A DNA stretch of 64,000 nucleotides from Lewinellaceae bacterium. GTDB taxonomy: Bacteria; Bacteroidota; Bacteroidia; Chitinophagales; Saprospiraceae. The position numbers and the translations under genes were made by a program. The notes beneath the pieces were generated by a model. The model was not told where the DNA came from. It did no database searches and was given only the letters and a program-made list of their open reading frames with translations. Shown here in pieces: positions 16,667 through 25,270 of the stretch. The first letter of the stretch is position 1. Every line of letters begins with the position of its first letter. The DNA lies in the NCBI GenBank assembly GCA_020636045.1, contig JACJYP010000008.1:192130-256129 (forward strand), written 5' to 3'.

Positions 16667-17398
16667 ATGAAAGGCCCGCGTTCCCTGTTTTCTGTTTTGA
16701 CTTTGCTCGCTCTGGCAATTTGCTGTAAGCATCCGGACAAGTCTGCAAGACGCTCCTGGCCCGATCTCGTTCCCGGGCGTCTGAATGCCGCGTTTCTGAT
16801 CATGGATGGCGTGTACAACACCGAACTCACCGCGCCGATGGATATTTTTCATCACACCCGTTTTCGCGACAGCATCCGCGCCATGAATGTGTTCACGGTT
16901 GCCGGCACGCGACAACCGGTGCGCAGTTTCGAAGGGTTGCAAATACTGCCCGATTTCGGCTATCTTGAGGACAGCCTTCCTCCGATCGATATACTCGTGG
17001 TGCCCAGCGCAGAACACCACCTCGACAGCGATCTGCAGGATGCCGCCATGATCGCATGGGTGCGCCGAACGGCGCAACAGGCGCGTATTGTGATGTCGCT
17101 CTGCGACGGCGCTTTCGTGCTGGCCACAGCAGGCATGCCCGATTCCCTGCGCTGCACGACTTTTCCGGACGACATCGGACGCCTGCGCGAGATGTTTCCA
17201 GCTCTGCGTGTATTGGAAAATATATCCTTCGTGCACGACGGCAGATATATCACATCGGCCGGCGGCGACCGATCCTTCGACGCTGCGCTTTATCTTTGCC
17301 AGCACCTGTACGGAAAAAAAGTTGCAGACCAGCTCGCTCACGGGCTTGTGATCGGGTGGGATTTGGACAGCGTACCACACTGGAAACCAGGCGATTAA
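16667..17398 (+). CDS. DJ-1/PfpI-family lipoprotein
   Basis: 243 residues. The N-terminus (LFSVLTLLALAICCKHPDKS) is a lipoprotein-type signal with Cys at about 20-21, placing the protein in the envelope. The body is a DJ-1/PfpI (class-I glutamine amidotransferase-like) domain: LNAAFLIMDGVYNTELTAPMDI near 40-60, IDILVVPSAEHH near 105, and the nucleophile elbow VMSLCDGAFVLATAG (Cys near residue 145). The C-terminus has YITSAGGDRSFDAALYL (about 190-207). The pattern resembles the amidase-like half of GlxA/AraC regulators, but no DNA-binding domain follows. Activity is not predictable. The Gfo/Idh/MocA gene starts 23 bases downstream. Confidence 0.85.
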   Translation: MKGPRSLFSVLTLLALAICCKHPDKSARRSWPDLVPGRLNAAFLIMDGVYNTELTAPMDIFHHTRFRDSIRAMNVFTVAGTRQPVRSFEGLQILPDFGYLEDSLPPIDILVVPSAEHHLDSDLQDAAMIAWVRRTAQQARIVMSLCDGAFVLATAGMPDSLRCTTFPDDIGRLREMFPALRVLENISFVHDGRYITSAGGDRSFDAALYLCQHLYGKKVADQLAHGLVIGWDLDSVPHWKPGD

Positions 17399-17421
17399 GC
17401 CGATATTATTCTGAACAAACC

Positions 17422-18408
17422 ATGCGTATTGCCCTGCTCGGCGCCGGACATCTCGGCAAGATCCACCTGAAATGTATTCTCGCAGCAAATTGCTGGCAAT
17501 TCGCCGGCTTTTACGACCCCGATGACAAGAACGCCCGTACAGCGATCGAGCAATTCGGCGCGCGGCGGTTTCACAGCCTCGACGAGTTGCTGGCCGAAAC
17601 GGATGCGGTTGACATCGTAACCCCTACCCCCACCCACTATGCACTCGCCTCCCGGGCCCTGCGTGCCGGCAAACATGTTTTTATCGAAAAACCGGTCACG
17701 GAGACCGTTGCTGAAGGCCGCCGGCTGTTGCAACTGGCTGAAAAACTAGGCCTGAAAGTACAGGTAGGCCACGTCGAGCGCTTCAACCCCGCTTTTCTCG
17801 CGCTGAAGGACATCGTGCTGAACCCCATGTTTATCGAAGGCCATCGCCTCGCTGCCTTCCAGCCGCGCGGCACGGAAGTGTCCGTCATCCTCGATCTGAT
17901 GATCCACGACCTGGACCTGGTCTTGCATCTCGTCCGCTCGCCCGTAAAAAAGGTAAGCGCCAGCGGGGTGGCCGTGTTGAGCCATACGCCCGACATCGCC
18001 AACGTGCGGCTCGAATTCGCCAATGGCTGCGTAGCCAACCTGACGGCAAGTCGCATTTCGATGAAGCAGATGCGGAAGATGCGCCTGTTCCAGCCCGACC
18101 ACTACCTCAGCCTCGATTTCCTTGAAAAAAACGCGCAGATCGTGCGCCTCTACGAACAGAACGCCTCCAACCTGCCGCCGCAGGATCAACTCATGGAATT
18201 TGAAACGCAGGCAGGAAAAAAATGGCTTCAACTGCAAATGCCCGAAACGCCGCCGGTGAACGCCATCCAGATGGAACTGGAATCCTTTTACGATGCTATT
18301 GTCAACGATACCGAGCCGGCAGTAAGCCTGCGTGCCGGCTTCGAGGCGCTGAAGGTGGCGCATCAGGTGCTGAAGGAGATCGATACCAGGCGCGAACGCT
18401 ACGGATAA
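17422..18408 (+). CDS. Gfo/Idh/MocA-family NAD(P)-dependent oxidoreductase
   Basis: 328 residues starting MRIALLGAGHLGKIHLKC, a Rossmann nucleotide-binding start (GAGHLGxxH). A longer in-frame extension upstream runs through the preceding gene in another frame and is a shadow. The family's catalytic segment VFIEKPVTETVAEG (about 91-104) includes the EKP motif, and GHVERFNPAF follows near 122. The C-terminal alpha/beta domain begins about 125 with ILDLMIHDLDLVLHL, which carries the conserved H/D. The substrate is likely a sugar or sugar nucleotide, but nothing nearby defines it. It follows the DJ-1-like lipoprotein gene by 23 bases. Confidence 0.88.
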   Translation: MRIALLGAGHLGKIHLKCILAANCWQFAGFYDPDDKNARTAIEQFGARRFHSLDELLAETDAVDIVTPTPTHYALASRALRAGKHVFIEKPVTETVAEGRRLLQLAEKLGLKVQVGHVERFNPAFLALKDIVLNPMFIEGHRLAAFQPRGTEVSVILDLMIHDLDLVLHLVRSPVKKVSASGVAVLSHTPDIANVRLEFANGCVANLTASRISMKQMRKMRLFQPDHYLSLDFLEKNAQIVRLYEQNASNLPPQDQLMEFETQAGKKWLQLQMPETPPVNAIQMELESFYDAIVNDTEPAVSLRAGFEALKVAHQVLKEIDTRRERYG

Positions 18409-18519
18409 TCGCCGGAAAGGCTGAATTCTCCTTATGCCGGAAATAATTTATTCCCCCGTGCAACATATCTGCCAAAGGATGGTCTTTGTTGCCAGTTTGT
18501 CACCAAATGTTTTGATGTT

Positions 18520-20055
18520 ATGAAAATTATTTCCGCTCAAAGATTAGGTCTCCTGACCATTATGTTCCTGCTTTTTTGCAGCGCCGCCCTTTACGCACAA
18601 GACCAGAAGGGAGTAGTCGTGATCAAAAGAGTAGTCTACGAAGACAAAGAAGACGGCAGCGAACCCGTCAAAAACGTAACGATCATCCGCACTTCTTCGG
18701 ATGGCAAAGACATCAGTTGGGATCAGGGACATTTTGAGTGGAACACCACGTCTCTGCATCGCGACCCCTGCAAGGTATTCATCGGCGTCGGCACCAGCGT
18801 CGTCGATCAGGGGCTGAAAGTCGATTATACCGTTGATGAAACACCCGCCCGCACCTACGGCGTTCAGCCCGGCGATATTATTACGGCGCTCGACGGAATT
18901 CGCGTAGGCACGCACAATGAACTGGTAGCCGAGCGCGACAAGCACCAGCAGGGCGAAGCATTCCGCCTGACCATCCTTCGCGACGGCCGTGAAATGAACA
19001 TCGACGCCCGTTTCAGGGAATGCACGGAAGCTGAACAAGAACAGGCGCAGCAAATGCGGCTCGAGCGCCTTGAGGAAATGAAAGTGCGCATGGAGAACAT
19101 GCAAAAGCACATGGAAGAGATCGCTTTCGTAAAAGGCGGAGAACGCCCGATCCTGGGAGTGTATGAAAATGAAGACATCAACGTACAGGGCATGGCCATC
19201 CGCTCGGTGATACAGGGAAAAGGAGCAGAGACCGCCGGGATGAAGGCAGGTGATATTGTGATCGGCGTCAACGGCACAACGGTCACCGGCGCCGGCACGC
19301 TCCGGAATGCATTGGCAGAATTTAAACCCGGCGACAATGTAAACGTCATTTATGTTCGCGACGGAAAAACCATAAAAACCAACCTGGTACTCAGCGCGGG
19401 CAATGGCATTGTCAATTTCACCGTGGAACGCGATCCCTGTGCCGTATTTATCGGGGTCTACACGACGGAGCATAGCGTAGGCGAAAGTCGTCAGGGTGTA
19501 CGTGTGACCGGCATTGTGGACGATACCCCGGCCAAGCAAAGCGGCGTACAGCCCGGCGATATCATTATGGAACTCGACGGCCAGCCCGTCACGTCCAGCA
19601 CTTCGCTGCGTTTCGAGCGCGACAAGCACCAGCCCGGTGAATCGTTCTCTCTTTCTATTCTCCGCGACGGACAACCCATGACCATCGAGGCAACTTTCAA
19701 ATCTTGCCCTAAAACGGAGGTCGCTCCGCTCAATGAAGTGGTGGAAGTGGACCCGGAAGAAACGCAGGTGGATCCGCGCCAGACGAATCAACTGCAGATC
19801 GAATCGCTGATGGCGTACCCGAACCCGACCACGGGTCCCGTAAATGTGCGCTTCGAAGCCGAAGCAGTGCCTACTACGGTGCGCATGCTCGACATCACCG
19901 GCAAAGCCGTGTACCAAAAAGTGCTCAACAATTTCAACGGGTTGTTCAGCGAACAGATCAACCTCTTTGGCAATAAGCCGGGCACGTTTATCCTGCAGGT
20001 TCAGCAGGGTGAAAAAGTGTTTTCCCGCAGGATCGTCCTGATGGCCGGCGCCTGA
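18520..20055 (+). CDS. Three-PDZ-domain secreted protein with type IX sorting domain
   Basis: 511 residues. A signal peptide (about 1-27, FLLFCSAALYAQ) leads into three PDZ-like modules. The first (about 80-165) has ARTYGVQPGDIITALDGIRV, the second (about 210-290) has GAETAGMKAGDIVIGVNGTTV, and the third (about 310-395) has AKQSGVQPGDIIMELDGQPV. Between PDZ 1 and 2 is a charged helical stretch (about 170-205). The C-terminus is a T9SS type A sorting domain (YPNPTTGPVNVRF near 430, then VRMLDITGKAV and a GTFILQVQQGE end). No protease or other catalytic domain is present, so a surface scaffold or peptide-binding role is inferred. Confidence 0.85.
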   Translation: MKIISAQRLGLLTIMFLLFCSAALYAQDQKGVVVIKRVVYEDKEDGSEPVKNVTIIRTSSDGKDISWDQGHFEWNTTSLHRDPCKVFIGVGTSVVDQGLKVDYTVDETPARTYGVQPGDIITALDGIRVGTHNELVAERDKHQQGEAFRLTILRDGREMNIDARFRECTEAEQEQAQQMRLERLEEMKVRMENMQKHMEEIAFVKGGERPILGVYENEDINVQGMAIRSVIQGKGAETAGMKAGDIVIGVNGTTVTGAGTLRNALAEFKPGDNVNVIYVRDGKTIKTNLVLSAGNGIVNFTVERDPCAVFIGVYTTEHSVGESRQGVRVTGIVDDTPAKQSGVQPGDIIMELDGQPVTSSTSLRFERDKHQPGESFSLSILRDGQPMTIEATFKSCPKTEVAPLNEVVEVDPEETQVDPRQTNQLQIESLMAYPNPTTGPVNVRFEAEAVPTTVRMLDITGKAVYQKVLNNFNGLFSEQINLFGNKPGTFILQVQQGEKVFSRRIVLMAGA

Positions 20056-20078
20056 TACAGCGTTTTATGAAAACAAAG

Positions 20079-20107
20079 AGGCCGGTGCACGATACGTGCA
20101 CCGGCCT
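20079..20107. terminator. Bidirectional intrinsic terminator between convergent genes
   Basis: A perfect 13-bp stem (AGGCCGGTGCACG and its complement) with a 3-base loop. It has AACAAAG upstream and TTGTTATTT downstream, so it is U-rich on both strands. It separates the PDZ protein gene from the DUF4230-like gene. Confidence 0.75.
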
Positions 20108-20129
20108 TGTTATTTCCGGAGAAAACGTT

Positions 20130-21419
20130 TCATTGTGGTATAAAGCCGTTGTTCTTTTTCGGCTGCGGCGCATCGGCAGGTGGCCGGGGCGCAGGTTGGT
20201 CTTCTTCTCCGCGCCGCCGCAACTCGTCTTCAGACAAAGCCGTTTCGGGCATATCCTGAAAGCGCAACTGAAGTTTGTAATTCCGGTTAATGGATTTTAC
20301 CACCGGCCCCAGAATGAGTTGCATCACCGAATCCGCCCGGATTTTGGCTTTATCGAGCACCTTTTCATTATCAATAGCATCCTGACGAAATTGCCGTCGC
20401 AGTTCGTTGAACCGCTCGTTCATATCCTTCTCGTTGATGCCCGCCAGAAAACCGACGTCCAGTTTGTCGACACGCGGATACACCTCGTGGGAAAGAATCG
20501 TTGGCGGCGGCAAGGTCACGTAGATGATGCCCTTTTTGGGGCTGAATGTTACATCGAAATAGCGGTCGAGTTTAAAACCGGCCTTGACCACGCTGATCGC
20601 TTCCACTCGGATATCCGTTTGGGAAATAGAAAAACCCAGCAGTTTGTATTGCAGCGTCTTGTCGATTCCGAGCCTGCTGCGCAGTTCATAGGTGGCCAGT
20701 TCGGCGATCCCCTTGCGTACTTTTTCCTTCAGCAGGCCGCGCGAGGCGCTGAAATCGATGATCTCCGCGCGTTTTTGCAGCCGGTTTACCATCGGTTGTA
20801 AGCCTTCCCGGATCGCAATGCCGCAGGGATTGTCCACGTCCTTTCCTTTTGCCATCAGCCGCCCGCCGTCAGCCTTGATAAGGGTGGCCAGTATCTGAGT
20901 GACAAAAAAGCACGTGTACTTGCCGGCCACTTCCCTGAATACCTGAACGGCCTGGTTGGCATTGTCGTTGTACCAGGTTTCATAAAGGCCCGCCGTGGTG
21001 TCCTTGATCGCCACGAAGTCGTTGTAATACAGACTTTTCAGATACTCGTGGTGCTTTTGATATTCCGGCTCCAGGCGGCGTTTGAGGCTGTCGGGCAGGG
21101 CCATCCGGTTGGCGACGTGGTACAGCAGGGAAAGGTTAAAATTGTACACCAGTTCGTCGAACTCCCTTTTGTGTTCCTCCGGGTTTGACAGAATACGCAA
21201 AGTGGCTTCCTCGTCGAGGTTTGGCTGGAAGTCAGAGGGCACATAGGTAAGTTGCACTCCTTTCGGGCTCTGGAACAGGTTCATTCCGCCTTCGCTGAAG
21301 AAGGCTTTGTACAAAATGATGCCCCCGATACTCACAAGAGCGAGCAGCAGTATCTGTTTTCCAAAAATCGAACCCTTTCCTTCGGAGGAACCGCGGGCGT
21401 CTGGCTGATGTGTCGACAT
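20130..21419 (-). CDS. DUF4230-like single-pass membrane protein
   Basis: 429 residues. A short cytoplasmic N-terminus, one TM helix (about 22-40, GKQILLLALVSIGGIILYKAFF), then a large extracytoplasmic part. The segment from about 225 to 350 (YDVTFSPKKGIIYVTLPPPT-type strands, VDKLDVGFLAGINEKDMNERFN) fits what I know of DUF4230; the assignment is by recall. The region 60-200 has helical segments with YQKHHEYLKSLYYND. The C-terminus is disordered and Pro-rich. Its stop lies close after the shared terminator. Function unknown. It is next to, and probably transcribed ahead of nothing else on its strand except through a 4-base gap after the hydrolase gene. Confidence 0.65.
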   Translation of the reverse strand: MSTHQPDARGSSEGKGSIFGKQILLLALVSIGGIILYKAFFSEGGMNLFQSPKGVQLTYVPSDFQPNLDEEATLRILSNPEEHKREFDELVYNFNLSLLYHVANRMALPDSLKRRLEPEYQKHHEYLKSLYYNDFVAIKDTTAGLYETWYNDNANQAVQVFREVAGKYTCFFVTQILATLIKADGGRLMAKGKDVDNPCGIAIREGLQPMVNRLQKRAEIIDFSASRGLLKEKVRKGIAELATYELRSRLGIDKTLQYKLLGFSISQTDIRVEAISVVKAGFKLDRYFDVTFSPKKGIIYVTLPPPTILSHEVYPRVDKLDVGFLAGINEKDMNERFNELRRQFRQDAIDNEKVLDKAKIRADSVMQLILGPVVKSINRNYKLQLRFQDMPETALSEDELRRRGEEDQPAPRPPADAPQPKKNNGFIPQ

Positions 21420-21423
21420 GATA

Positions 21424-22266
21424 TTATTTTTCCTTCAGGTATGACGCGACCTTTTCCCTGGCTTCTTTGGCGGCCGCTTCGTTGTAACGCGGGCTGCTGG
21501 GATTGGCAAAGGCATGATCGGCGTCGTATTCATATACGGTAAGTGTTTTTTCGGCTGCTTTCATATTCGTCTCAAATTCCGAAACGACTTCCTTCGTAAT
21601 CCATTTGTCCTTCATGGCGTGCACCATTACCACGTCAGTGGACAGTGTTTTCAGTTTTTCAACGTCTTTTTCGGGCATGCCGTAGTACATGACGCAGGCT
21701 TTCACTTTGTCGCCGAGCAATAGGGCGCCCTGCAGCGACCAGCCGCCGCCAAAGCACCAGCCCATGGTACGGAAATCGGCGGCATCGCCGGCATATTTGG
21801 CAGCGCCCTGAATGATGGCCGCTGCGCGGGCGGCGTCGCAGCCCTGCATCAGTTTTCCCGCTTCTTCGGAGTTGGTGGCCACTTTTCCGTCGTACAGGTC
21901 AACGGCGATGACATTGACACCCAGTTCGTGGTTCCACTTTACCGCCTCGTTCTTTACATAATCATTCAGTCCCCACCATTCGTGGAACAAAATCAGATAC
22001 TTGGTGGTGGGCGAATGCGTCTTTACCAGATATGCCCGTCCGTTCTCGCCGCCTTCTACCGGAAATTCGATCATATTGCCGCCATGCAGCAGTTCTGTCG
22101 GTGCGGGCGAAGGGTGTGCCGCCAGGAAATCACCGTCGTCGGCAAAGGCCGCGAATTGTTCGATGGCATTGTTCGGATCGTGGCACATCGTGATCGTTTT
22201 CGCCGGTTCGAAGGAGTAGAAGCCGCCGGAGCAAAGCAGCATGAGGGTAAACAGGAGGTAGCGCAT
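21424..22266 (-). CDS. Secreted dienelactone hydrolase-family protein
   Basis: 280 residues. A signal peptide at about 1-20 (MRYLLFTLMLLCSGGFYSF) is followed by an alpha/beta hydrolase domain from about 60. The nucleophile elbow GWCFGGGWSLQG (about 163-174) has Cys in the nucleophile position, as in dienelactone hydrolase. The catalytic His is in EYDADHAFANP (about 242-252) and the acid is probably the Asp around VHAMKDKWIT (about 208). Substrate unknown. It ends 4 bases before the DUF4230-like gene's ATG, so the two probably form an operon. Confidence 0.88.
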   Translation of the reverse strand: MRYLLFTLMLLCSGGFYSFEPAKTITMCHDPNNAIEQFAAFADDGDFLAAHPSPAPTELLHGGNMIEFPVEGGENGRAYLVKTHSPTTKYLILFHEWWGLNDYVKNEAVKWNHELGVNVIAVDLYDGKVATNSEEAGKLMQGCDAARAAAIIQGAAKYAGDAADFRTMGWCFGGGWSLQGALLLGDKVKACVMYYGMPEKDVEKLKTLSTDVVMVHAMKDKWITKEVVSEFETNMKAAEKTLTVYEYDADHAFANPSSPRYNEAAAKEAREKVASYLKEK

Positions 22267-22333
22267 GGTTAAAAGTTTTTATGTGAACAGTTTTGAAATC
22301 TTCAGCCCCGCACCCGTTTCGTTACGGAAGCAT

Positions 22334-23698
22334 TCAGGACTTAAAACCGAATAAATTGAGAAAGGATTGGCCCGAACCGGATTTTGTTTTGGCTGTTTTT
22401 GCCAGTTCCAGGTATTGAAGGGCTACCGACTGCTCATTGTCGAGCGCCAGTGACGACTGGCAAAAGGTGATCGCCAGGTCGTAATTTTCCGCTTCATAAT
22501 ATAAAACGCCGAGGATGGCATATGGCTCGGCCATATCGGGCATTATCGAGATCGCGTGCTTCAGGCTGGCTTCTGCATTGGCAGTTTGCCCCAATGCCTT
22601 CTCGCAGCAGCCTTTGAAAAACCAGGCATAGGCGTTGTCGGGCATGACTTCGATCACCTGGTTGAAATCGCCGAGGGCAACGGCGTAATTTTCAAGGAAA
22701 TAATGTGCGATGCCGCGCAGGTTGCGGGTTTCCGGCTGGCCGGGATTGATGGTCAGCGAGCGGTCGAACTCCGGAATGCAGGCCGCATAGTCCCCCTGAT
22801 TGTAAAGATTCAGCCCGACAGTGCTGATGTAGGTCGCATTTTCCGGTTCGTATTGAAGGGCGATATTGAGGTCAGCCAGCGAACTCTGATAATCGTGCAG
22901 GCGCGCCTTGCAGATCCCGCGCAGGCCGAATGCCTGTTCTGACTGCGATTTTAGTTTGATACAGGCATCGAGGTCCCGAACAGCCGGTTCGAATTCGTCG
23001 AGGTTCATGTATGTCAGCGCGCGGTTGAAGCGTGCAGTGGTCATGCCCGGTTCTGCCTGAAGCGCAGCATCGAAATCCTGTCTGGCAGCCTGGTAGTTTT
23101 CGATATTCTCTAAATAAATCAACCCCCTGTTATTGAGCGCGGTCGCATGGCCGGGGTCGAGGGACAGCGTTTCGTTGTAAAAACGCAGCGCTTCTTCCGG
23201 CATACCGAGTTCGCCGTAAAGCATGGCCTGCAACAGCCTCGCTTCCACCAGTTTGGGGCTCTGGTCGGCAGCAGCATCGAAGTCGGCCAGCGCGCCGGAA
23301 TAGTCGCCCGCTTCGTATTTGGCACGCCCGGAGCGCAGCAGGGGCGCTTCCGCGGAGGCGTCGGCCACCGACTGGGCCGCTCCCAGGTCGCTCAAAGCCA
23401 CCCCTGCCGAAGGATGTTGCGCAGCAGGCCCCTGCATTTCCTTGAGCGACTGCGTGATCAGGCGAAGGGTACCAAAGCAGACATTGCTGAACGCCACTCC
23501 GTATTCCTTGTGGTCGATCAGATTCAGGCGCATTTTCTGCTCCCAGTGGTTGAATTGCTGGGTAAGCGACAGGGCCTCGTCGAGCAGATCGGAACTGCGT
23601 TCTTCCAGGAATGACGACAGGCGGGCAAGGGCCTGCTCCACCTCATTTTGTTGTACCAGCGTGCGCAGTTCTTTTAAAAATGCCTGCGGATTTTCCAT
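22334..23698 (-). CDS. TPR-repeat protein with EAD11-like N-terminal domain
   Basis: 454 residues starting MENPQAFLKELRTLVQQNEV; an in-frame start eight codons upstream also exists. Residues about 1-80 form a helical segment, including EQALARLSSFLEERSSDLLD and FNHWEQKMRLNLIDHKEYG, which matches the layout of effector-associated domain 11 (short helices with an L-A-L / Q / RL pattern). A linker follows, then about nine TPR units from residue about 125 to 440 (such as DYSGALADFDAAADQSPKLV, HATALNNRGLIYLENIENYQ). No enzyme domain. EADs recruit partners by homotypic contact in predicted conflict systems, but no partner with the same domain is visible nearby. Cytoplasmic, no signal. Confidence 0.75.
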   Translation of the reverse strand: MENPQAFLKELRTLVQQNEVEQALARLSSFLEERSSDLLDEALSLTQQFNHWEQKMRLNLIDHKEYGVAFSNVCFGTLRLITQSLKEMQGPAAQHPSAGVALSDLGAAQSVADASAEAPLLRSGRAKYEAGDYSGALADFDAAADQSPKLVEARLLQAMLYGELGMPEEALRFYNETLSLDPGHATALNNRGLIYLENIENYQAARQDFDAALQAEPGMTTARFNRALTYMNLDEFEPAVRDLDACIKLKSQSEQAFGLRGICKARLHDYQSSLADLNIALQYEPENATYISTVGLNLYNQGDYAACIPEFDRSLTINPGQPETRNLRGIAHYFLENYAVALGDFNQVIEVMPDNAYAWFFKGCCEKALGQTANAEASLKHAISIMPDMAEPYAILGVLYYEAENYDLAITFCQSSLALDNEQSVALQYLELAKTAKTKSGSGQSFLNLFGFKS

Positions 23699-23724
23699 GT
23701 TTTGACGGTTGATGGACGACAAAT

Positions 23725-24911
23725 TTATGCAACATACAGCACCAATCCCTTCAAATATGCGCCTTCCGGGTGAAAAAGGCTCACCGGGTGGTCGGCGCCC
23801 TGCGTCAGATGATGCAATACCCGCACCTTGCGACCGGCTTCCAGCGCGGCAGCCACTACGGTATTGTAAAACAATTGCCGGTCGACCACCTGCGAACAGG
23901 AAAACGTGAAGAGGATGCCTCCCGACGCTACCTTTTCCATAGCCGCCGCATTCAGGCGTTTATAGCCCTGCACGGCATTATGCCTTTTGTCGAGGCTTTT
24001 GGCAAAGGCCGGCGGATCGACCACCATTACTTCATACTGCCGGTCCGTATTTTTCAGGAAGCGCATCACATCTTCCGTAAAGCACAGATGCTCGCCGGGA
24101 TAAGGCGCATTCAGCGCGGCATTTTCTGCTGTGAGTTCCATCGCTTTGGCAGAAATATCTACCGAATGCACACTGGCCGCACCGGCATGCAGGGCATAAC
24201 AGGAAAAGCCGCCTGTGTAGCAAAAGGCGTTTAACACCGTTTTCCCGGGCACAAATTGCGCCAAAAGCCTTCGGTTGTCGCGCTGATCCAGGAAAAAGCC
24301 CGTCTTTTGGCCGGTCTCCCAGTTTACTTTAAAGCGGATGCCGTGTTCCGTTACGATGGCTTCGCTATCGGGCGTTTTTCCTTGCGACCATATGTAGCCG
24401 TCCGTCTGCCCGGCAGCGTAATTGGGAGGAAGGCTTTCCCTGCTTTTGTCGTACACCGCATGCAGCGATCCGCCGAATACTTCGCGCAAGGCTTCAGCGA
24501 TCAATTCCCGCTGCCGGTGCATGCCGATGCTGTGGCATTGCACGACGGCTGTTGCGCCATATATATCCACAACCAGACCGGGCAGTCCGTCGCCTTCGCC
24601 ATGTATCAGCCTGTAGGCATGTCGCGCCGGGGCTTCGAGCGCCGTTTCGCGCACGCGTTTCGCTTCAGCCAGTTTTCTCTCCCAAAAGGCCCTTTCTTGT
24701 ACGTCAGCAGGTTCAAAACTCAATATCCTGACTGCGATACTGCCGTGATGGAAGTGTCCGGCGCCCATCCGGTTGCCCTTTTATCGAACACCTCCACTAC
24801 ATCGCCATCTGCGGGCTCACCGTCTATACGGCCGATCGCGCCGGAAAACACCCAGGGATGAAACCGCCGAAGCGGCTCTTCCTTACCCGGCCTGAGAATA
24901 ACTTTGATCAT
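23725..24911 (-). CDS. RlmI/RlmK-type 23S rRNA methyltransferase, split by an apparent one-base frameshift
   Basis: SAM-dependent cytosine methyltransferase of the RlmI group. The N-terminal PUA part (MIKVILRPGKEEPLRRFHPW, then VFSGAIGRIDGEPADGDVVE) reads in one frame; the rest (from GAGHFHHGSIAVRILSFE) is 1 base off. At 24779-24782 the plus strand reads TTTT; five T's would restore a 395-residue protein. The Rossmann-like methyltransferase domain has VLNAFCYTGGFSCYALH and MVVDPPAFAKS (about 260), and the SCS motif (FTFSCSQVV) carries the catalytic Cys. As read here, the downstream part could start only at an internal codon and would lack the PUA domain. The lost base in a homopolymer suggests a sequencing error. 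Confidence 0.85.
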
Positions 24912-25270
24912 GCAGTAGATTTTGGGCGCCAAATTCGCGCTTTTGCCTGATTTAATACGAGCGCCGAATACCATTCCTGCTTCCGGATTTGACAAACCCC
25001 GATTATGCTGTTCCTACAACGGAAACGATGAAATACGCGGGGCCCGAATTTTAATTTTTCAAGAACTTTGCGTATTTTGTGAACCTCCGGTACCAAATGG
25101 GGGTTCCCTTAATGTTTTTTTGCAGAAAACAGGCTTTTTTCTGCATTTCCCCATACTTCTCGCTACCAACTTCCCCCTTCGCCAATGTTCCCTCCCGGGC
25201 AGGCCATCTTTTTTTCCGGAGGCGATCTACACGGTTCTGATTAGATAAAACTAAACTAAATATTTGATTG
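24912..25270. other. Gap between divergent genes rlmI-like and kamA-like
   Basis: About 360 bases without a credible gene. It holds a small hairpin (25121-25145, TGCAGAAAA pairing with TTTTCTGCA around a 7-base loop) and a second weak pairing near 25081-25108, in what would be the kamA leader. No clear TAnnTTTG promoter was found. Confidence 0.4.

Noticed and set aside
17056..17421. N-terminal extension of the Gfo/Idh/MocA gene
   Set aside because: It runs through the DJ-1 gene in another frame; the ATG at 17422 gives the canonical start.
18544..19917. 457-residue minus-strand ORF opposite the PDZ gene
   Set aside because: Antisense shadow; composition and lack of family motifs fit a shadow frame.
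25121..25145. Riboswitch upstream of the kamA-like gene
   Set aside because: Only a small hairpin is visible; no recognisable lysine-riboswitch pattern.
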